Source: Vibrio methylphosphonaticus
GTDB taxonomy: Bacteria > Pseudomonadota > Gammaproteobacteria > Enterobacterales > Vibrionaceae
Direction of reading: 5' to 3'
Assembly (NCBI RefSeq): GCF_023634655.1
Contig: NZ_JAMKMS010000003.1
Location: forward strand, 1-64,000
DNA length: 64,000 nucleotides
A program made the position numbers and the translations under genes. A model generated the notes under the pieces. That model was not told the DNA's origin and did not search any database. It was given only the letters and a program-made list of their open reading frames with translations. Shown piece by piece: positions 56,197-64,000 of this stretch. How positions within the stretch are numbered: the stretch's first letter is position 1; each line of letters opens with the position of its first letter.

Positions 56197-56334
56197 ATGA
56201 ACGATATCTATTTCATGTTTTCTTCTAAGTATGTTGGGCAAAATCCCCGTGTAACGGATGAGCAGTTTGAAGCAGAGAAAAAAAGACGCGAGCTCGTAGA
56301 GCAGAGGCAACGTGAAGGCGGCTTAGCTGACTAA
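56197..56334 (+). CDS. Small protein, 45 aa, unknown function
   Basis: From the ATG at 56197, chosen because AAAGAGAGTG lies upstream: MNDIYFMFSSKYVGQNPRVTD followed by an acidic/basic helix (DEQFEAEKKRRELVEQRQREGG). An in-frame ATG at 56149 would add poor N-terminal sequence. It is followed by a strong bidirectional terminator. No family assigned; the strong ribosome binding site and terminator support a real gene. Confidence 0.6.
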   Translation: MNDIYFMFSSKYVGQNPRVTDEQFEAEKKRRELVEQRQREGGLAD

Positions 56335-56393
56335 CCCCAACGTGAGCTTCGTGGGTGCTTCACTCTAGAAAATAAAGCGCGCTACCACTCATA

Positions 56394-56429
56394 AAAAATG
56401 GGCATCAACTCGCGTTGATGCCCATTTTT
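56394..56429. terminator. Bidirectional rho-independent terminator
   Basis: Perfect 16-bp stem AAAAATGGGCATCAAC/GTTGATGCCCATTTTT around TCGC. It serves the plus-strand 45-aa gene and the convergent minus-strand 63-aa gene. Confidence 0.95.
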
Positions 56430-56450
56430 AGTAATCATTTAGCTTGCGGT

Positions 56451-56642
56451 TTATCGGTTAAGACCAATATCGCGCTGCATATGACCAGATAGTTCATTTG
56501 CGTAGTAAGTATTCTCTACTTCGCCTTTACCGAACATAATATCTAGCAGGTGAGTAATCAATCCTTTGAAGTTAACCGCGTAGGCTTTCTTATCCATAGA
56601 GGGTGCTAGAGCGATGGTTTCGATATTCATTGCTTGTGCCAT
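56451..56642 (-). CDS. Small protein with a DUF1127-like C-terminus
   Basis: 63 aa: MAQAMNIETIALAPSMDKKAYAVNFKGL, a helix ITHLLDIMFGKGEVENTYYANELSGHMQRDIGLNR. The end xLxxHxxRDIGLNR looks like the conserved tail of DUF1127 proteins, some of which are small RNA-binding regulators; the N-terminal part differs. A GAGAGGCAAT ribosome binding region precedes the start. Function unknown. Confidence 0.65.
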   Translation of the reverse strand: MAQAMNIETIALAPSMDKKAYAVNFKGLITHLLDIMFGKGEVENTYYANELSGHMQRDIGLNR

Positions 56643-56926
56643 GATTGCCTCTCTTTACAAATTCATTTTTCGTCGTTGTTGGGGCAATAATAAGCAACAA
56701 GACGTGGGTAAAAAAATGACAAATTTTGGAAATTGAGATTAGTTATTCTAATGAAACAGGCTTTTAACAAGCGTTATTTTTAACGATTCATATTTACCGC
56801 ATAATTACCCACAAAACAACAAATCGGGCAAATAATTGCTCATTTACCCAAACTGTTACGCTCAATTGTTAGACGCTTGTTACTTAAAAATAATCCCTTT
56901 TCCTTTTAGAATTCAACCGCCTCTCG
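56643..56926. other. AT-rich intergenic region between the small gene and terC
   Basis: 284 bp without a gene. The promoter of the 63-aa gene is probably in the AT-rich block 56680-56820. No hairpin of note behind the TerC gene was found. Confidence 0.5.
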
Positions 56927-57880
56927 TTAACTGTTCTTATCCAGCACTTTAGGTAAATGACGCTCATGATACAGCGACGCTAATGTTGCTAGTACCATAG
57001 TCATCAATATTACGGTAAGGGATACCCAGGTAGGTATTGCCCAAGTACTTCCGACCAACAACATTTTGATACCGATAAAAACCATGACGAAAGACAACGC
57101 TGGTTTCAAGTAAACAAAACGGTTCATCATACCTTCAAGTACAAAATACAATGAACGTAGCCCTAACAAAGCAAACACATTGGCAGCTAATACCAAGAAA
57201 GGCTCTCTTGTAACGGCAAAAATCGCCGGGATAGAGTCAAGCGCAAACAACACATCCATAAACGCAATCACACCGATAACAATAAACATTGGCGTAAAGA
57301 CACGTTTACCGTTTTCTTTCACCGACAATTTATTGCCACGGTAATCATCTGAAACTGTGAAGAGTTTTCTGATGATTCGCTCCGGTAAAGGGTTTATTTC
57401 ATCTTCACCATGATCGCGTGCTAATTGTATACCCGTCCAGATTAAAAACGCCGCAAATAAGTACATGACCCAGTGGAACTGAGCAAGAAGCTGCGCCCCT
57501 ACAGCAATCATGATTGCGCGCAGAACAAGTGCACCAATTACGCCCCATAGCAACGCTCTTGGTCTCAAATGAACAGGCACTGTGTATTGGTGGAAAATAA
57601 TCGCGAATACAAACAAGTTATCGATGCTGAGCGACTTTTCAAGCAAGTAACCCGTTAAAAACGCAATGGTAGCTTTTTCAGCACTGTAATCACTACTTGG
57701 CGCGTAAACGTCCCAATAAAAGTAAATTGATGCAGCAAAAGCAAACGCTAACAGGAACCAAAAACCACTCCAAAGCGCAGCTTTGCGAATAGTGATGAGT
57801 CCACCACGGGTTTGATAAATATCTAACGCGACTAAACCTAGCGTTAATACTAGAAATGAAAAGTAAACAGATAAGGGCAT
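56927..57880 (-). CDS. TerC/Alx-family membrane protein, Mn2+ handling
   Basis: 317 aa from the ATG at 57880 (GGAGG upstream). The frame is open to 57994, but that stretch is the riboswitch, not protein. About eight to nine membrane helices. Family motifs: AFLTGYLLEKSLSIDNLFVFAIIFHQYTVP, WGVIGALVLRAIMIAVGAQLL and VIGVIAFMDVLFALDSIPAIFAVTREPFLVLAANVFALLGLRSLYF, with the conserved acidic residues in membrane helices. E. coli Alx (321 aa) exports manganese and is controlled by the same type of riboswitch. Confidence 0.92.
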   Translation of the reverse strand: MPLSVYFSFLVLTLGLVALDIYQTRGGLITIRKAALWSGFWFLLAFAFAASIYFYWDVYAPSSDYSAEKATIAFLTGYLLEKSLSIDNLFVFAIIFHQYTVPVHLRPRALLWGVIGALVLRAIMIAVGAQLLAQFHWVMYLFAAFLIWTGIQLARDHGEDEINPLPERIIRKLFTVSDDYRGNKLSVKENGKRVFTPMFIVIGVIAFMDVLFALDSIPAIFAVTREPFLVLAANVFALLGLRSLYFVLEGMMNRFVYLKPALSFVMVFIGIKMLLVGSTWAIPTWVSLTVILMTMVLATLASLYHERHLPKVLDKNS

Positions 57881-57883
57881 ACG

Positions 57884-58075
57884 TCCTCCAGGCAGAAGGA
57901 CGATGAGTGAGTGTCGACCTTCCGCAAACCAATATACACTAGAGTGAAAATGCTCACTCGAACTTGATTGCGTTGGTCTCGTCAAAGCACACAAGATGCT
58001 CTTATTTGCCGGATAAGCATTAGCTTAACGAGATGACGACAAATAATTTAGGTGACTACTCCCCAAAACGGGCGG
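57884..58075 (-). promoter_or_regulatory. yybP-ykoY family (manganese) riboswitch upstream of terC/alx
   Basis: On the minus strand the leader reads GGGGAGTAG (58064-58056), the invariant 5' block of this class, and later GACGAGACCAACGC containing GAGACC (57980-57975), the conserved second block. The end pairs and the ribosome binding site CCTGGAGGACGT follow directly before the ATG. This class binds Mn2+ (and shows pH-linked folding in E. coli alx) and turns on expression of TerC/MntP-type exporters. Boundaries are approximate. Confidence 0.82.
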
Positions 58076-58388
58076 ATTGTATGCCTGAATTTATAGGTTG
58101 TCTACGAATTTTTTGGAAACAATTTTCCAGGGGACAGAAATGCAAAACCAGCAATAAAGATTGCCGGTTCATAGGGGGGACTACATATTTTATAGCATTG
58201 ATTTATTTATGCTTTTTCTTTATCGATTGTTTTTTGATTGGTTTCTTTCCAATACTGAATACGACAACGATGAAGTCGAGCACGTCTCATTTTTTTCATG
58301 GGTTAATTCCTTCTCTACTCTACGCATTCCAAGTTACTTAGGTTATGTAACAGTGAAATGACAACCGTAAGACTATTGTGTGACAACG
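58076..58388. other. Intergenic region without a gene
   Basis: About 310 bp. Short frames here are not convincing. An imperfect hairpin AACCAGCAAT/ATTGCCGGTT (58146-58169) has no U-run. The promoter of the riboswitch-TerC unit should lie at 58076-58120. Confidence 0.5.
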
Positions 58389-59024
58389 TTAAAAAGCTGG
58401 ATTCGAAATCCATTCGAGCGAAATCTGCTCCTTGCCACTTTTCATACAGAGCCTATCTGTAATGAACCTATCCTGAATCTCATTTTTATGAATCCAGGTA
58501 AATAGTTTAGAGTCAGAAATGCGATGTAAGTTCAAAAATTCAACCAGTTTCTTATCGACTTCATCTGGGGTGGCGTTTCCCAGCAAATCAGGAATATTGA
58601 ATTTTTCTTGGCCAACCGTCACTTCTTCTAACTGATAATTATCAACACGAAGATTATAAGGAATACGTGTATAGTGGTATGGCATCATATCAGCGATGAA
58701 TTTAATGCGAGTCACCTGCCCTTTTGTAAGGTGTATTTCCGCATTCATTGGCACGCCGCGATAATCTAAATCAAATCCACAGTAATACTTGTGCTCTGTT
58801 TCTCCGCAATCATAGACATCCACTAATGCTTCCACATCCTTCAAAGCCCTAATCTCAATGTGTCCTGCGATGAAGTCATCGATCCAACTGGCTTGTACAT
58901 GGAAAGCAGCCATGAAATATAGCAACGTAGTAAATAGCATATTCTTAAAGAGGATATTCTTAAAGAGAATAGAGACGGGGTTATGTCGCCTATCTCCAAC
59001 CCATAATCTCATTGGTTTTTGCAT
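58389..59024 (-). CDS. Exported protein of unknown function
   Basis: 211 aa from the ATG at 59024, chosen for AGGAGAG upstream. A positively charged N-terminus of about 30 residues includes a short internal duplication (FKNILFKNMLF); a hydrophobic segment FTTLLYFMAAFHVQA then looks like a signal peptide. The mature part has two to three Cys (VYDCGETEHKYYCGF) and no recognised domain. Periplasmic location is likely. It is single on the minus strand, divergent from the metallophosphatase gene. Confidence 0.6.
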   Translation of the reverse strand: MQKPMRLWVGDRRHNPVSILFKNILFKNMLFTTLLYFMAAFHVQASWIDDFIAGHIEIRALKDVEALVDVYDCGETEHKYYCGFDLDYRGVPMNAEIHLTKGQVTRIKFIADMMPYHYTRIPYNLRVDNYQLEEVTVGQEKFNIPDLLGNATPDEVDKKLVEFLNLHRISDSKLFTWIHKNEIQDRFITDRLCMKSGKEQISLEWISNPAF

Positions 59025-59252
59025 GCTCTCCTGCCTTATGTGCATGATGGCAAGTTGATATTAAAGCGACTATTGCCCATCAAGCTCTCTCAGCTAGGTC
59101 ACTGAATTTACGTTAATTCCAAAGATATGCTGTACTATATCACCTCACCATCGTCTACTTCGCAGTTTCGCATAAATTTATTCCTCATTCCGTTCTGAAT
59201 AACTGAGGAATCTGATAGAATTTATTCGTCTTATTCAAATATAAAAGCAGTC

Positions 59253-61700
59253 ATGAACGTTACTCCACATTCCCTTTCGATTCTCGTTGCCTGCACTTTA
59301 CCGCTCATTCTCACTGCATGTAACAGTGATGACACAGTATCGCTCGGAGATAGAATACCACCAGCTCCAGTCAAAGTGTTTGGGCCAGAGTGCAACACCG
59401 CCAGCACATCACAAACTGTACGTTTTATACATGTTGCCGATCTTCACGGTCATTTTGGATTTCAAGAAAAATACTACAGCAAAATCAAAGCCGTCCATAA
59501 CCAAGCACTTTCTGAACAACCCTATACGTTGTTTACCAATGGCGGTGATGATTATGAAAAAGGCTCGGTTGCCGAGCAATTATCACGCGGGGACGCGACT
59601 TTGGAAGCGACGCAAGCGCTAGCTTTTGACTATCGTGTTATTGGCAACCATGACTTTGCATGGGGGCCCGAACAACTGCTCAAATACTCAAGAGATGACG
59701 TCGCAACCGTTCTTGCCTCCAATACTGAATATGACGGAAATGATCCACAAGGCTTTGATGGTGTGAATTTTGCCATTGCTCAAGTTGGTTGTGTGAAAAT
59801 TGGCTTTTTTGGTATGACTTCTGGCCCTTGGAATGAGTTAGATCAAGAGGTAAAACCTCAAACTGATTTTATTCCTGATTTCAGCATGCGCTGGGACTGG
59901 AACGACAGAGCAAGACAATTAATCAGCGACTATGCACAAGACGTTGACTATATGATCATGCTCAGCCATTTAGGATTTGGTACCGATAAGGCTCTGGCGA
60001 CCTATGTTGACGGTATTGACTTAATTCTTGGTGGGCACTCTCACGCCACGCCAGAAGCGGAATTAATCAACAATACCATGGTCGTGCTTCCCGATTTTAA
60101 CGCTAAAGGTTACACCGATATCGAAATCACCTTCAACCTTAGTGATAAGTCAGCGGTCATCACTCAACCGATTGTCAGTACCGACATTGAGCTTACCTCC
60201 AGTGTCGATCAAACCACACAAAACAAAATTGATACGATTCTTGGTCGCTATGCACCCGATGCCCATACCGAAATCGCCGTCTCGAAAAGCCAGCCAACTC
60301 GAACACAGATGCGAGATATCTTATATAACGCCATGCGCTCTTTTACCAATCCAGAGACGCAGGAGTATTTTGAGATTGATGCCAGCATTCTTAATGAAAA
60401 TGAAATCGAAGACAGTGAAATTTGGGCGCCTGGATCTCTCACACAAGAGCATTTCCACCGCTCCTATCCAATAGAGCGCCAACCAGCAAATACGCCTGGA
60501 TTTACTGCTCTGTATCAGGTCCAAGTATTGGGCTCTGAGCTTAAGCTCATGGTTGACGCTAGTAGTCAATTGCAATATAACGGCCCTAATATCGATGAGG
60601 TCGATGATCAAACACGCTATAACGTTGCCTTGTTTAAATCAGCCGCATGGAACCCTGAACTATTTTTCAATGCCAATTATTATGAGAAAGAAGACGCGGT
60701 ACTCATTGCTGAAGCCTGGCAACTTTACGATGTTTATGCACGAAATCGTACCGCCAACTGCCAATTCATAGATTCAGACGACGTACTTTATAGCTGTGAC
60801 GATGACGCAATCAACGCGACAACCATATGGAACTTCAATGACCCCGACAACATATTCAATGGCGAACAAAGTCAACGATCATCCTTGTCGCTACAGACAA
60901 ATACAGGCGAACTGGCAGACTGTAATAGCGCTATTCTGACATGTGGCACCACCGATGCATTGGGTATACCTGATCTTCCTGATGGTTCTACAGGTAATGT
61001 CATCAAGCTCGAGGCGCTTATCGCTGATGAAATTGGCGAGTTAGCGTTACAAACAACACACGCCGCAAATGGAGACTTTGCGTCACAAGACCTGATTTCT
61101 AACTATACCTTGGCTTTTGATGTACTTTGGCCAGAAAGTAGTAGTAATGAATATCGAGCTATCTTGGACGCCAATGATCTCAATAATAAAGTCGAAATCT
61201 ACCTGAACGAAAGCAATCAACTAGGACTGTATTCTCAATATGCGGGAACGTTTATGCCGAATACTTGGTATCGTATTGCCTTGGTGTTTTATACCTCTGA
61301 AACTGGCGATGTGGTCTACAAACTCTATGCGGATGGTAAGTTCATTTCAACAATGCGCTACAGTGCTGGCGAAGGATTTAAGTGGGCGATGAATAAAAGC
61401 ACCATGCGTTTATTTACCGATACTGAATATCAAAAATACGAAGCTGAACCTGTTTACTTAAACGCGTTGTTGTTCACGCCAAGACCACTAACCGATGTTG
61501 AAGTGGCCAGTTTGGGCACAGCTAAGAGTTCGCTGACATTCACTCCAACCGTTCGAGAACTCAACCAAACGGTGGAAAGATTTTATGAGAATGCGCCTGA
61601 GGATTGGGCGCACAAGTGGATTAAGCAACGTGCTAAGTTTATGAGATCTACGTCTAGCCCATCACAAACGCAGGACTCACAAACTATCCGGCTCAAATAA
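59253..61700 (+). CDS. Metallophosphatase (5'-nucleotidase/UshA-like) lipoprotein with a LamG-type domain
   Basis: 815 aa, with lipobox LTAC (Cys22). Residues about 50-320 are a calcineurin-like metallophosphatase: HVADLHGHF, TNGGDDYEKGS, VIGNHDFAWG, IMLSHLGFGTDK, LGGHSHATPE, the order seen in UshA. A 5'-nucleotidase C-terminal domain follows (about 340-510), with VSKSQPTRTQMRDILYNAMRS and VQVLGSELKLMVDAS. The last part (about 520-785) reads as a jelly-roll concanavalin/LamG-like domain (SNYTLAFDVLWP, YRAILDANDLNNKVEIYLNE, FMPNTWYRIALVFY, YKLYADGKFI). An outer or surface enzyme acting on extracellular nucleotides and perhaps anchored to a glycan is suggested. It is about 250 residues longer than UshA (550 aa). 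Confidence 0.85.
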   Translation: MNVTPHSLSILVACTLPLILTACNSDDTVSLGDRIPPAPVKVFGPECNTASTSQTVRFIHVADLHGHFGFQEKYYSKIKAVHNQALSEQPYTLFTNGGDDYEKGSVAEQLSRGDATLEATQALAFDYRVIGNHDFAWGPEQLLKYSRDDVATVLASNTEYDGNDPQGFDGVNFAIAQVGCVKIGFFGMTSGPWNELDQEVKPQTDFIPDFSMRWDWNDRARQLISDYAQDVDYMIMLSHLGFGTDKALATYVDGIDLILGGHSHATPEAELINNTMVVLPDFNAKGYTDIEITFNLSDKSAVITQPIVSTDIELTSSVDQTTQNKIDTILGRYAPDAHTEIAVSKSQPTRTQMRDILYNAMRSFTNPETQEYFEIDASILNENEIEDSEIWAPGSLTQEHFHRSYPIERQPANTPGFTALYQVQVLGSELKLMVDASSQLQYNGPNIDEVDDQTRYNVALFKSAAWNPELFFNANYYEKEDAVLIAEAWQLYDVYARNRTANCQFIDSDDVLYSCDDDAINATTIWNFNDPDNIFNGEQSQRSSLSLQTNTGELADCNSAILTCGTTDALGIPDLPDGSTGNVIKLEALIADEIGELALQTTHAANGDFASQDLISNYTLAFDVLWPESSSNEYRAILDANDLNNKVEIYLNESNQLGLYSQYAGTFMPNTWYRIALVFYTSETGDVVYKLYADGKFISTMRYSAGEGFKWAMNKSTMRLFTDTEYQKYEAEPVYLNALLFTPRPLTDVEVASLGTAKSSLTFTPTVRELNQTVERFYENAPEDWAHKWIKQRAKFMRSTSSPSQTQDSQTIRLK

Positions 61701-61790
61701 GTTGTTGAATTACTTAGCTCATGGGTTAATACGCGGTTAAACGTTATAAACTAATGAGCTTTATAAACCATATAAGCTTTATAAACTATT

Positions 61791-61818
61791 AAGCAGCCCT
61801 GAGTCTTCAGGGCTGCTT
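61791..61818. terminator. Hairpin between convergent genes
   Basis: Perfect 12-bp stem AAGCAGCCCTGA/TCAGGGCTGCTT around GTCT, between the plus-strand metallophosphatase and the minus-strand BcsC-like gene, with AT-rich flanks on both sides. Just before it, TTATAAAC recurs three times (61745-61790). Confidence 0.75.
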
Positions 61819-61832
61819 ATATAACATCGCTC

Positions 61833-64000
61833 TTAATAATAGCTGGAGTAGAGCCTCAATGGGTCAGGTTGAAGCTCTGCACTCTCCCATGCTGGATCAA
61901 AGTGATATTTAAAATAAAGGTTGAACAGACTCGGTTGATAATCACTAGAAAACTGTTGAGAAAGATAACCAACCAAACTCCAGTGGTCTGTCATTTTATA
62001 TTCCGTATACAATTGCACGGCACTACTAACCCCCGAACTAGTTGTTGCGCTCCCCCCCAACAGATAAGGAGCGTCAAAACTCGCATTGGAAAGCGATACC
62101 GTGCCCCGAGCCCCGTATGTCCAATCGTAGTTATATCGTCGATAATAAGAGACGGGCAATGAAACCGACACATAAGACTGTGGGCTGTAGTAATTACCGT
62201 GACCAACCACAACCTCATTGACGTTTTTATCGTATCCCATATAGAACAGTGAACTACCGATGGACAAGGCTTGATCGTTACTGCTTATTAGGTTGTAGTA
62301 GCCACCAAACATACCCGATAGCCTATCGTTGTCTGCAACGTTTTTTCCGGTTAGTTTGTGGTACTCACCGTAGCCCCAAAAACCATAGGGCCGCCCATCA
62401 TTCCACGAGGCACTAACTGTACCTCCCGCGCGCGTAATACCTCCAAACTCCGTCACATTGCCACGGCGATCAGCCACTTCCAAACCGGAATAAGAAATCA
62501 AGCTAGACGTTACGGGTCGTTTACTAATGCTCGCGCGCATGGAAACATCACCAAATGTACTCGTCCCTTCGACCCCACCTACCCAATCACTAATCCGAAA
62601 ACCAATGGGTGTAGTGCCAATATCAGCGCGCCACTGCGACGCTTGCCAACCTACAGAAAATGCTTGCCCAACACGGCTTCGTTCAAAGTTAACACCTTCG
62701 TTATAATAAGTTAACTCGCCGCTATTAAGGTAAACACTCTCCGTGCGTAGTTTTAAGTGGCCATCCCAATCAGGCATTGCGATGCTCAGCTCAACAGGCG
62801 CAGTTAAAAAAGTGGCTCCATTTGGCACGGAATTAAATTCTGCACCAAACATCACGTAGCTTTGATTTCTTTCCCGCAGTACATCAAGCGTCGAAATTAA
62901 GTCATTGGTCATCCATTGATCGTCGGCATTTCTATACGCCGCTCTCATCGAACGTGTGCTTGTCAATTCATGGCGTTCTTTATCATCTAACAATAAACTC
63001 TTTTCCGCATAACGCTGCACCAGAGCCCTGTCATTCATTGCATTCGCTTCTTCTTGAAGCCGCCAATAATCAAACGCTGTGAATGTTTGCTGCGTTGAAT
63101 GATTATTGAAAAAGTTAACGTAGGCTTGATTGCTGGTTCTTATCGCGGCGATTTCCGCCGTTATAAACTGCTCTTTCGTTAGTAACCGTACTCGATCTGC
63201 TGATGCGTTAATTAACTGCTCCGCATGATCTGGGGATTGACTGACCAAAGACAGATAACGATCCGTTCCTAGATTAAAGCCAGAGTTGATCAGTTCGACA
63301 TACAGCTCAGCCGCTCTATCAGGTTGCTTATTTGCTAAATACTGGTCTGCTTTAAACGCGAGTTCTCTATCATCGATGACGGAAACATTCATTTTCCGTT
63401 TTCGGGCTTGAGTATAAACGGCATGATGTAACTCACCCTGATTAAGGTCAAACGTCACCTGAGAATAAAGCACTAATTCATAGTCTTGCATTGCAGAAAC
63501 ATCCACCGATGCTAGTGCCTCATTGGCGACATCTTGGTAGCCAAATTCGCTCCACAACACTATCGCAATTGGAAGGTTTTGCTCGGCAACACGATCGATA
63601 TAAGGTGATATTTCTTGCTCATTTGCACTTTTCTTTTGTAGTGTTTGACGATGATATTCCAGCGTAATTCTGGTAAATGTGGCTTGCTCTGACGGTGTGA
63701 GGGTTGTTAACTTATTTTCACTAACAATCCCATAAGCCTCGGTCCAACGATTCTCTGACACTAAAAACAGGGAGAAGGCATGAGTATGCTGCGCATCCTG
63801 ATGTTCAATGTATGCATGACGCATCATATAATCTGCAAGATCGCGCTCTTCCAAGCGGAGTAACTGTTCGGCAATGTCTTTTTTCAACCAAGGGAGGTAG
63901 GCTGTACTCGCAATAACGTCCTGAAATAACGGCGACTGCTCTAGTGAAGGAGATAATGAATTCACCTCCTTTAAGCGGTTTAAAATGACCGTATGTTCCA
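61833..64000 (-). CDS. bcsC: Cellulose synthase subunit BcsC-like outer-membrane exporter (3' part, runs off the window)
   Basis: The visible 722 codons are open to the window edge on the minus strand. A GTG at 63965 is only the first possible start inside the window; no signal peptide follows it, so the true start lies beyond 64000. The N-terminal half is alpha-helical repeats (TPR-like). From about codon 385 the BcsC C-terminal barrel domain is clear: PIGFRISDWVGGVEGTSTFGDVSMRASISKRPVTSSLISYSGLEV, WGYGEYHKLTGKNVADNDRLSGMFGGYY, GHGNYYSPQSYVSVSLPVSYYRR, LQPDPLRLYSSYY at the end. BcsC guides exopolysaccharide through peptidoglycan and outer membrane. The rest of the operon should lie to the right of this window. 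Confidence 0.88.
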   Translation of the reverse strand, partial: EHTVILNRLKEVNSLSPSLEQSPLFQDVIASTAYLPWLKKDIAEQLLRLEERDLADYMMRHAYIEHQDAQHTHAFSLFLVSENRWTEAYGIVSENKLTTLTPSEQATFTRITLEYHRQTLQKKSANEQEISPYIDRVAEQNLPIAIVLWSEFGYQDVANEALASVDVSAMQDYELVLYSQVTFDLNQGELHHAVYTQARKRKMNVSVIDDRELAFKADQYLANKQPDRAAELYVELINSGFNLGTDRYLSLVSQSPDHAEQLINASADRVRLLTKEQFITAEIAAIRTSNQAYVNFFNNHSTQQTFTAFDYWRLQEEANAMNDRALVQRYAEKSLLLDDKERHELTSTRSMRAAYRNADDQWMTNDLISTLDVLRERNQSYVMFGAEFNSVPNGATFLTAPVELSIAMPDWDGHLKLRTESVYLNSGELTYYNEGVNFERSRVGQAFSVGWQASQWRADIGTTPIGFRISDWVGGVEGTSTFGDVSMRASISKRPVTSSLISYSGLEVADRRGNVTEFGGITRAGGTVSASWNDGRPYGFWGYGEYHKLTGKNVADNDRLSGMFGGYYNLISSNDQALSIGSSLFYMGYDKNVNEVVVGHGNYYSPQSYVSVSLPVSYYRRYNYDWTYGARGTVSLSNASFDAPYLLGGSATTSSGVSSAVQLYTEYKMTDHWSLVGYLSQQFSSDYQPSLFNLYFKYHFDPAWESAELQPDPLRLYSSYY

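Noticed and set aside
57881..57994. N-terminal extension of the TerC protein
   Set aside because: The extra codons coincide with the riboswitch and are not membrane-protein-like; the ATG at 57880 has a good ribosome binding site and fits the family start.
58146..58169. Hairpin AACCAGCAAT/ATTGCCGGTT as a terminator
   Set aside because: It has a mismatch, a short loop and no U-run in either direction, and no gene ends next to it.

Overview
The window looks like chromosomal DNA from a marine gammaproteobacterium of the Vibrionaceae (Vibrio or a close relative). This rests on gene content and protein style (guaC, sbcCD, rstAB-like, pepT, nnr, alx/TerC with its riboswitch, OmpA-type porin, BcsC), moderate AT content and gene density. 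No rRNA, tRNA or CRISPR array was seen.

Layout. (1) 1-931 has no convincing gene. (2) 992-7347, minus strand: a cell-envelope cluster with a 532-aa outer-membrane protein, a patatin lipoprotein, a surface-antigen (D15-type) barrel and a carboxylesterase-fold lipoprotein that has lost its catalytic residues. A LysR regulator is divergent (7666-8583), followed by two small exported proteins and a phospholipase D/cardiolipin synthase-like lipoprotein (to 10986). (3) 11167-35048: a 23.9-kb Tn7-like transposon, bounded by perfect 25-bp terminal inverted repeats (TGTTGAAACA...) and 5-bp target duplications AATTT, inserted 20 bp behind the stop codon of guaC. guaC keeps its coding sequence, but what looks like its native terminator now lies 24 kb away at the other end of the element. 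(4) 35068-42537: guaC, nnr, a small membrane protein, a DUF6279-like lipoprotein, an OmpA-family protein, an ADP-ribosylglycohydrolase and yqfB. (5) 42594-55908, minus strand: sbcC-sbcD, an RstB/RstA-like two-component system, an RND efflux pump, an MscS-type channel and pepT. (6) 56197-64000: two tiny proteins around a shared terminator, a TerC/Alx protein behind a yybP-ykoY (manganese) riboswitch, an exported protein, a metallophosphatase-LamG lipoprotein, and the 3' part of a BcsC-like gene that runs off the window.

The transposon is the highlight. Its cargo is a coherent catabolic module. A TRAP transporter (kduI-dctPQM-iclR operon) probably imports an unsaturated uronyl-rhamnose disaccharide of the kind released by ulvan or rhamnogalacturonan lyases. 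A cytoplasmic GH88 hydrolase would split it. KduI handles the unsaturated uronate. Rhamnose (also imported by an ABC transporter) goes through RhaM, RhaA, RhaB and RhaD. L-lactaldehyde is then reduced by FucO, or oxidised by AldA and LldD to pyruvate. An AraC activator and an IclR regulator govern the two halves. The transposition machinery is a ruin: tnsA carries a frameshift, tnsB has a nonsense codon and is cut off by an IS3-family element (itself with a nonsense codon in its transposase), and no tnsC, tniQ or cas genes remain. The site downstream of guaC is one of the known home sites of type I-F3 CRISPR-associated Tn7-like transposons, so the island may be a domesticated remnant of such an element. 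That last step is inference, because no CRISPR component survives here.
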